The notes under the pieces were generated by a model. That model was not told the DNA's origin. It did not search any database and saw nothing but the letters and a program-made list of their open reading frames with translations. The position numbers and the translations under genes were made by a program. From Candidatus Eiseniibacteriota bacterium (GTDB lineage Bacteria; Eisenbacteria; RBG-16-71-46), in NCBI GenBank assembly GCA_016215625.1, contig JACRIW010000038.1:1-64000 (forward strand): a DNA stretch of 64,000 bases, written 5' to 3'. Of the stretch, positions 60,953 through 64,000 are shown one piece after another; the first letter of the stretch is position 1, and each line of letters begins with the position of its first letter.

Positions 60953-63169
60953 ATGTCCTCGCCCCGTAATGCGGTGCGGCTGGCCGTGATGTCCCGTCAG
61001 CCCCGCACGTTCGACGCTCCGCGCCTTCCCGATGGCCACCGCTCGCCGGTGAGCACGTACTTCGGGCGCCACGTCCTCGACCTCATCAAGCTGCGCGAGA
61101 AGCTGCCGCGCGAAACGTGGACGAGCCTCGTCTCGACGCTGCGCCACGGCACGCCGCTGACGAAGGAAGTCGCCGAGACCGTCGCGTCCGTCGCGCGCGA
61201 CTGGGCCGTCTCGCACGGCGCCACGCACTTCACCCACTGGTTCCAGCCGATGACCGGCCTCACGGCCGAGAAGCACGACGCGTTCATCGACCTCAACGTC
61301 CAGATGTCGGGCGAATCGCGCGTGCTCGAGAAGTTCTCCGGCTCGCAGCTCTGGCAGTCCGAGCCCGACGCGAGTTCGTTCCCCTCGGGCGGCATGCGCT
61401 CGACGTTCGAGGCGCGTGGCTACACGGCGTGGGACCCGAGCGTTCCGATGTTCCTCGTCGAGTCCGCGAACGGCCGTACGCTGTGCATCCCGTCCGCGTA
61501 CATCAGCTATCACGGGCATTCGCTCGATCACAAGACGCCGCTGCTGCGCTCGATCGAGGCGCTGAGCACGAACGCGACCGCGTTCCTCAAGCTCCTCGGT
61601 GACGTGGACGTGAAGCACGTCGCGGCGACGCTCGGCATCGAGCAGGAATACTTCCTCGTGGACCGCGCGCACTTCGCGCTGCGTCCCGACCTCACGCTCA
61701 CCGAGAAGACGCTGCTCGGCGCCGCTTCGGCGCGCCACCAGCAGTTCGAGGACCACTACTTCGGCTCCATTCCGTCGCGCGCGATCGCGTTCATGGAGGA
61801 GCTCGAGTACGAGTTGTTCCGTCTCGGCATCCCGATGCGCACGCGCCACAACGAGGTCGCGCCGATGCAGTTCGAGATGGCGCCGATCTTCGAGGACGTG
61901 AACCTCGGCAACGACCACAACGTGCTCGCGATGGACGTCGCGCGGAAGGTCGCGCTGCGGCACGACTTCGTGTGCCTGTTCCACGAGAAGCCCTTCGCCG
62001 GCATCAACGGCTCGGGCAAGCACTGCAACTGGTCCATGTCCACGGACCGCGGCGAGAACCTGCTCGATCCGGGCAAGACGCCGCACCAGAACCTGCGCTT
62101 CCTCGCGTTCCTCGCCGTCTGCCTGAAGGCCGTGTACGACTCGTCGGTCGCGCTCCGCTTCTCGATCTCGGGCGCGAACAACGACCTTCGTCTCGGCGCG
62201 AACGAGGCCCCTCCGGCGATCCTCAGCGTGTTCGTCGGCGACCAGCTCACGCAGATCATCGAGCGTGCGATGGCGGGCGAGGCATCGAAGGATCCCGAGC
62301 ACTTCGTGCTCGAGATGGGCGTCGCGAAGCTGCCGGCGCTCGCGAAGGACAACACCGACCGCAACCGCACCTCGCCGTTCGCGTTCACGGGGAACAAGTT
62401 CGAGTTCCGCGCCGTGGGCAGCTCGGCGAACACCGCGGTGCCCATGTCCGTCCTCAACGCCGCGGCCGCGTCGGCGCTCGCCGAGATGACCGCGCGCCTC
62501 AAGAAGAAGCTCGACGCGAACCCCGGGCACCGCGACCAGGCCGTCGCCGAGCTGCTGCGCGAGGTGTTCACGGAGACCGCCGCCGTGCGCTTCGAGGGCA
62601 ACGGCTACTCCGACGAGTGGAAGCACGAGGCGAAGAAGCGCGGACTGCCGAACCTCGTGGACACGCCCGCGGCGATCGCGGCGGTGCGCGAGAAGAAGGC
62701 GCACCAGTTCCTCGTGGACACGGGCGTGCTTTCGGCCGTCGAGGTCGAGGCACGCATCAACGTGGCCATGGAGCGCTACCTGAAGCAGGTGACGCTCGAG
62801 GCCGAGACGCTCGTCGAGATGGTCACCACGCAGGTCGTGCCCGCGGTCGAGCGCCAGCTCTCCGTCACGGCGTCCGCGTGGAAGGCCGTCACCGACGCCG
62901 GCGTGGCGGCGAAGAACTCGCCTTACGCGTCGCGCGTCGCGGGCATCGCGAAGGGGCTGGACACGGTGCTCACCGGCTCCGCGAAGATCAGCGCGCTGCT
63001 CGGCGAGCTGTCGGGCGTGCACGACGAACTCGAGCACTGCAAGCGCCTGGGCGGCGAGATGCGTCCGCTCATGCAGTCCGTGCGCGAGGCGGCGGACGCG
63101 CTGGAGTCGCTCGTGGACGACGAGCTCTGGCCGCTGCCGAAGTACCGCGAGATGCTGTTCGTCAAGTAG
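60953..63169 (+). CDS. glnN: Type III glutamine synthetase
   Basis: This 738-residue enzyme makes glutamine from glutamate, ammonia and ATP. The length, near twice that of the GSI subunit, and the order of motifs identify GSIII: GIEQEYFLVD, RHNEVAPMQFEMAPIFED, INGSGKHCNWSMST, and NRTSPFAFTGNKFEFRAVGSS. The C-terminal helical domain (about 600-738) is specific to GSIII. ATG 60953 follows AGGAGAGAG. It stands alone, with a palindromic gap upstream and a strong terminator downstream. GSIII is typical of Bacteroidota, cyanobacteria and related groups. Confidence 0.96.
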   Translation: MSSPRNAVRLAVMSRQPRTFDAPRLPDGHRSPVSTYFGRHVLDLIKLREKLPRETWTSLVSTLRHGTPLTKEVAETVASVARDWAVSHGATHFTHWFQPMTGLTAEKHDAFIDLNVQMSGESRVLEKFSGSQLWQSEPDASSFPSGGMRSTFEARGYTAWDPSVPMFLVESANGRTLCIPSAYISYHGHSLDHKTPLLRSIEALSTNATAFLKLLGDVDVKHVAATLGIEQEYFLVDRAHFALRPDLTLTEKTLLGAASARHQQFEDHYFGSIPSRAIAFMEELEYELFRLGIPMRTRHNEVAPMQFEMAPIFEDVNLGNDHNVLAMDVARKVALRHDFVCLFHEKPFAGINGSGKHCNWSMSTDRGENLLDPGKTPHQNLRFLAFLAVCLKAVYDSSVALRFSISGANNDLRLGANEAPPAILSVFVGDQLTQIIERAMAGEASKDPEHFVLEMGVAKLPALAKDNTDRNRTSPFAFTGNKFEFRAVGSSANTAVPMSVLNAAAASALAEMTARLKKKLDANPGHRDQAVAELLREVFTETAAVRFEGNGYSDEWKHEAKKRGLPNLVDTPAAIAAVREKKAHQFLVDTGVLSAVEVEARINVAMERYLKQVTLEAETLVEMVTTQVVPAVERQLSVTASAWKAVTDAGVAAKNSPYASRVAGIAKGLDTVLTGSAKISALLGELSGVHDELEHCKRLGGEMRPLMQSVREAADALESLVDDELWPLPKYREMLFVK

Positions 63170-63183
63170 GGCCCGTTCGCATG

Positions 63184-63220
63184 CGAGGCCGCCGGAGCGA
63201 TCCGGCGGCCTCGTTTCGTT
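63184..63220 (+). terminator. Terminator after the glutamine synthetase gene
   Basis: A 13-base perfect stem (63184-63196 with 63201-63213), loop GCGA, followed by TTTCGTT. It starts 14 bases after the stop codon and is one of the strongest hairpins in the window. Confidence 0.85.
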
Positions 63221-63248
63221 GGAGGGGGCAGGGGAGTTCGGCTAGATT
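63219..63248 (+). promoter_or_regulatory. Putative promoter of the uvrD-like gene
   Basis: TTGGAG (63219-63224), 18 bases, TAGATT (63243-63248) in GGCTAGATT. The -35 element abuts the preceding terminator. The leader of about 40 bases ends with CCGGAGCGA before TTG 63293. Confidence 0.5.
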
Positions 63249-63292
63249 GCGTCCTCCTTCCGATCGGCACCCATCCTCCCCCGGAGCGACCG

Positions 63293-64000
63293 TTGGCCAC
63301 CGCCTACTCCCTCAACGAAGCGCAGCAGCAGGCCGTCGATCACGCGCAGGGCGCCGCGCTCGTCATCGCGGGCGCCGGCTCGGGCAAGACCCGCGTCCTC
63401 ACCGCGCGCATCGAGGCGCTGCTCGACCGCGGCGTGCCGCCGGAATCGATCCTCGCGTTCACGTTCACGAACCGCGCGGCGAAGGAGATGCGCGAGCGCA
63501 TCGAGAAGGCCGTCGGCCCGGACGCGAAGCGCCTCTGGGTCGGCACGTTCCACGCGACCGCCGTGCGGCTGCTGCGCCGCGAGTGCGCGACGCTCGGCCT
63601 GCCCGCGGGCTTCTCGATCTACGACCGCGAGGACCAGGAATCGCTCCTGCGCGGCATCCTCAAGGAGCTCGGGCTCTCGGACGCCGGCTTCAAGGTGGGC
63701 GTCGTGCTCGGACGCATCTCGGACTGCAAGAACGCGCTCGTCACGCCGGACGAATGCGAGCGCGCCGCGATGACGCCGTTCGACCGCTCGGTCGCGCAGT
63801 GCTACCGCAAGTACCAGGCGGGGCTGCGTGGCGCGGGGGCGCTCGACTTCGACGACCTGATCGCGGAATCCGTGCGGCTCTTCCTCGAGCACCCGGCGGC
63901 GGGCGAGCGCTGGAGCCGGCGCTTCTCGCAGATCCTCGTGGACGAGTACCAGGACACGAACCACGCGCAGTTCCGGCTCGTGCAGGCGCTCGCCGCCGCG
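63293..64000 (+). CDS. UvrD/PcrA-type DNA helicase, 3' end outside window
   Basis: The first 236 residues of a superfamily 1A helicase that unwinds DNA 3' to 5' in repair. It opens SLNEAQQQAVDHAQGAALVIAG, Walker A AGAGSGKTRVLTAR, motif Ia TFTNRAAKEMRERI, GTFHATAVRLLRR, and motif II VDEYQDTNHAQ. TTG 63293 is the start because SLNEAQQQAV is the normal N-terminus. UvrD, PcrA and Rep cannot be separated without the C-terminus. Confidence 0.93.
   Translation, partial: MATAYSLNEAQQQAVDHAQGAALVIAGAGSGKTRVLTARIEALLDRGVPPESILAFTFTNRAAKEMRERIEKAVGPDAKRLWVGTFHATAVRLLRRECATLGLPAGFSIYDREDQESLLRGILKELGLSDAGFKVGVVLGRISDCKNALVTPDECERAAMTPFDRSVAQCYRKYQAGLRGAGALDFDDLIAESVRLFLEHPAAGERWSRRFSQILVDEYQDTNHAQFRLVQALAAA

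Noticed and set aside
57242-63037. A second long minus-strand open frame opposite the barrel-fusion and glutamine synthetase genes.
   Set aside because: Same cause; composition is biased, no recognisable motif, and it runs antisense to two well-supported genes.
1-64000. Mobile elements, prophage, CRISPR arrays or defence systems.
   Set aside because: No transposase, integrase, Cas protein, toxin-antitoxin pair, direct-repeat array or tRNA-associated duplication was seen; the gene content is core housekeeping and envelope functions.

Overview
This window looks like a chromosomal core region of a very GC-rich, diderm (Gram-negative-type) bacterium. Third codon positions are almost always G or C, and GTG and TTG starts are frequent. 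The diderm reading rests on a lipid A-type acyltransferase, an Omp85 protein, a TamB-like protein, a heptosyltransferase-type GT9 enzyme and a predicted outer-membrane protease-barrel fusion. The combination of type III glutamine synthetase, a DUF5683 protein, selenocysteine machinery and the peptidase/propeller/barrel fusion suggests an uncultured FCB-type lineage such as Candidatus Eisenbacteria. That placement is an inference, not a measurement. I see no phage, insertion sequence, CRISPR array or rRNA operon.

Bases 1-8000 hold a degenerate aconitase-family gene cut by the window edge, then obgE, a HEAT-repeat gene, dprA, an LpxL-type acyltransferase and a YbgC-type thioesterase, joined by start/stop overlaps. 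A convergent DUF3467 gene and a histidine-kinase-like gene without its phospho-acceptor histidine follow. Bases 8000-13750 hold tRNA-Phe and tRNA-Thr, glmM-glmS-ridA, a selD gene that itself reads a UGA as selenocysteine, and tRNA-Sec. Bases 13740-21000 run lepA, lepB, hemW and then hrcA-grpE-dnaJ-rsmE. Bases 21000-28000 are a macromolecular-synthesis block (rpsU, cvpA-like, mutS2, dnaG, rpoD) closed by a clear terminator.

Bases 28000-39150 hold an antisense lipoprotein gene, two tRNAs, a zinc-ribbon coiled-coil gene, a membrane-embedded patatin, an RNase H gene abutting the RNase P RNA gene, a TMTC-like membrane protein, recJ, rel, dtd and maf. Bases 39150-49860 carry rplM-rpsI, rpsB-tsf-pyrH-frr-uppS-cdsA-dxr, then four glycosyltransferase genes inserted between dxr and rseP. 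Bases 49900-60640 are an envelope cluster: rseP, a three-POTRA Omp85 protein, a TamB-like protein, and a protein joining a zinc-protease-like domain, a beta-propeller and an Omp85-like barrel. The window ends with a type III glutamine synthetase and the start of a UvrD-type helicase.

The most useful non-routine observations are the selenocysteine-containing SelD beside tRNA-Sec, the protease-propeller-barrel fusion, the catalytically stripped aconitase paralogue and histidine kinase, the RNase P RNA gene packed between two reading frames, structured leaders before rplM and rpsB, and a recurring promoter -10 element GGCTAG(A/C/T)TT.
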